NCBI GenBank assembly: GCA_035714225.1
Contig: DASTMK010000129.1
Span: 1-6,362, forward strand
Origin: CAADGY01 sp035714225
Lineage (GTDB): Bacteria > Acidobacteriota > Terriglobia > Bryobacterales > Bryobacteraceae
DNA length: 6,362 nt
Reading direction: 5' to 3'
Shown: positions 5,596-6,362 of the stretch, one piece after another
How positions within the stretch are numbered: the stretch's first letter is position 1
Layout of the letters: each line of letters starts with the position of its first letter
Program-made: the position numbers and the translations under genes
Notes under the pieces: generated by a model
Told to the model about the DNA's origin: nothing
The model's input: only the letters and a program-made list of their open reading frames with translations
Database searches by the model: none

Positions 5596-6362
5596 ATGAT
5601 GTCTCGGAAGCTGTTGTTGTGCTTGACCTTACTGTTAGCTTTCACGGCGTGCAATCGCGACCCCAAGGTCGTGAGCAAGAAGTATGTGGATAGCGGCAAC
5701 AAGTACTTTGAGAAGGGCAAGTATAAAGAAGCGGCCCTGATGTATCGCAATGCCCTGAAGAAGGACGGTCTGAACGGTGAGGCATACTATCGCCTGGGGT
5801 TGACCGGCCTGCGGATGAGCCGGCCCGGCGAAGCTTCACGAGCCCTGCGCCGTGCTGTGGAATTGCAGCCGGCCAACGTGGATGCGGCGGCGAGGCTGGC
5901 GGACATCTATTTAGCGGCGTACCTAGCTCAACCGCAGCATCCGAGGGAATTGCTGGAGGAAACGCAGCAGATTGCCGATCGCCTGCTGAAGCGGGATCCC
6001 AAATTGTTTGAGGGTTTGCGGCTGGCGGGCTACCTGGGGCTCGCCAGGCAGGACCTGCCAAAGGCTCTCGAGTATTTCCGGCAAGCGCACGAAGTCAAAC
6101 CGTACCAACCTGACGTCTCCCTGGCCATGATGCAGACGCTGAGCGCCAGCAACCAGTTTGACGAAGCCGAGAAGCTGGCCAAAACGGCGATCGAAAAGAA
6201 CAAGGAGTATCCTCAGCTCTACGACGGCCTCTATATGGAATACCTGCGCCGGAACCGGCAGGCGGAGGCCGAGGAAATCCTGAAGCTCAAGATTCGGAAC
6301 AATCCCACGTCGACGGAATCCCGTGTGCAGCTAGCCGGCTTTTACGCGGCTACGAACCGGCG
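5596..6362 (+). CDS. TPR-repeat lipoprotein, N-terminal 255 residues (runs off right edge)
   Basis: The frame is open from ATG 5596 to the window end, giving 255 codons with no stop. Residues 1-19 form a lipoprotein signal, MSRKLLLCLTLLLAFTAC, with a lipobox Phe-Thr-Ala-Cys19; Asn20 follows, so outer-membrane sorting is plausible. The rest is a chain of TPR helix pairs at about 28-58 (KYVDSGNKYFEKGKYKEAALMYRNALKK), 61-94, an irregular one at 95-135, 136-170, 171-204, 205-238 and the start of another. GGAAG (5586-5590) lies five bases before ATG 5596 and eight before ATG 5599, so either could be used. The start resembles the long PrsT-type TPR lipoproteins of PEP-CTERM/exosortase exopolysaccharide loci, but general envelope scaffold lipoproteins look the same. 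It follows the TolC-type gene on the same strand after 106 bp and could be cotranscribed with it. Confidence 0.88.
   Translation, partial: MMSRKLLLCLTLLLAFTACNRDPKVVSKKYVDSGNKYFEKGKYKEAALMYRNALKKDGLNGEAYYRLGLTGLRMSRPGEASRALRRAVELQPANVDAAARLADIYLAAYLAQPQHPRELLEETQQIADRLLKRDPKLFEGLRLAGYLGLARQDLPKALEYFRQAHEVKPYQPDVSLAMMQTLSASNQFDEAEKLAKTAIEKNKEYPQLYDGLYMEYLRRNRQAEAEEILKLKIRNNPTSTESRVQLAGFYAATNR

Noticed and set aside
1..6362. tRNA, rRNA, CRISPR arrays, riboswitches, intact insertion sequences
   Set aside because: No direct-repeat arrays, cloverleaf-like segments, transposase motifs or conserved aptamer cores were found; intergenic gaps are all about 110 bp or shorter.

Overview
The window is about 60% GC by eye and gene-dense. 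Its gene content and signatures fit an Acidobacteriota genome of the Bryobacterales/Solibacter type. The evidence is an ECF sigma factor overlapping a small zinc-finger-type anti-sigma gene, exported sugar-type TIM-barrel and DUF1080 enzymes, a Tat-exported SelA-like PLP enzyme, a TPR lipoprotein, and an intergenic scrap that reads like a dispersed repeat I associate with Solibacter relatives. This placement rests on recalled family patterns and not on a search.

Layout from left to right. The start of a probable anti-sigma factor (minus, cut by the left edge) overlaps the stop of an ECF sigma factor (minus). A short divergent region of about 107 bp separates the sigma factor from an exported hydroxypyruvate-isomerase-like TIM-barrel protein (plus). 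A 75 bp gap holding a repeat remnant follows, then a small three-helix membrane protein (minus). A second divergent gap of 77 bp leads to an exported DUF1080 / 3-keto-disaccharide-hydrolase-type protein (plus). This converges, with an 18 bp gap inside a palindrome, on a Tat-exported SelA/DgaE-like PLP enzyme (minus). That enzyme is divergent, over 68 bp, from a TolC-type outer-membrane efflux protein (plus). A TPR lipoprotein (plus) follows and runs off the right edge.

Three of the proteins (TIM barrel, DUF1080, PLP enzyme) are predicted to be exported enzymes with intact active-site motifs. TIM-barrel isomerases and DUF1080 proteins are known partners in 3-keto-sugar metabolism, so an envelope-located sugar or amino-sugar module is a reasonable hypothesis. 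However, the genes lie on alternating strands and are not one operon, so the link is contextual only. The sigma/anti-sigma pair and the TolC/TPR pair look like separate transcription units. No RNA gene, CRISPR array or intact insertion sequence was seen, and no gene-free stretch exceeds about 110 bp. I did not find a clearly new system. The best leads are the exported PLP enzyme, the possible keto-sugar neighbourhood, and the palindrome that places both convergent stop codons in mirror positions.
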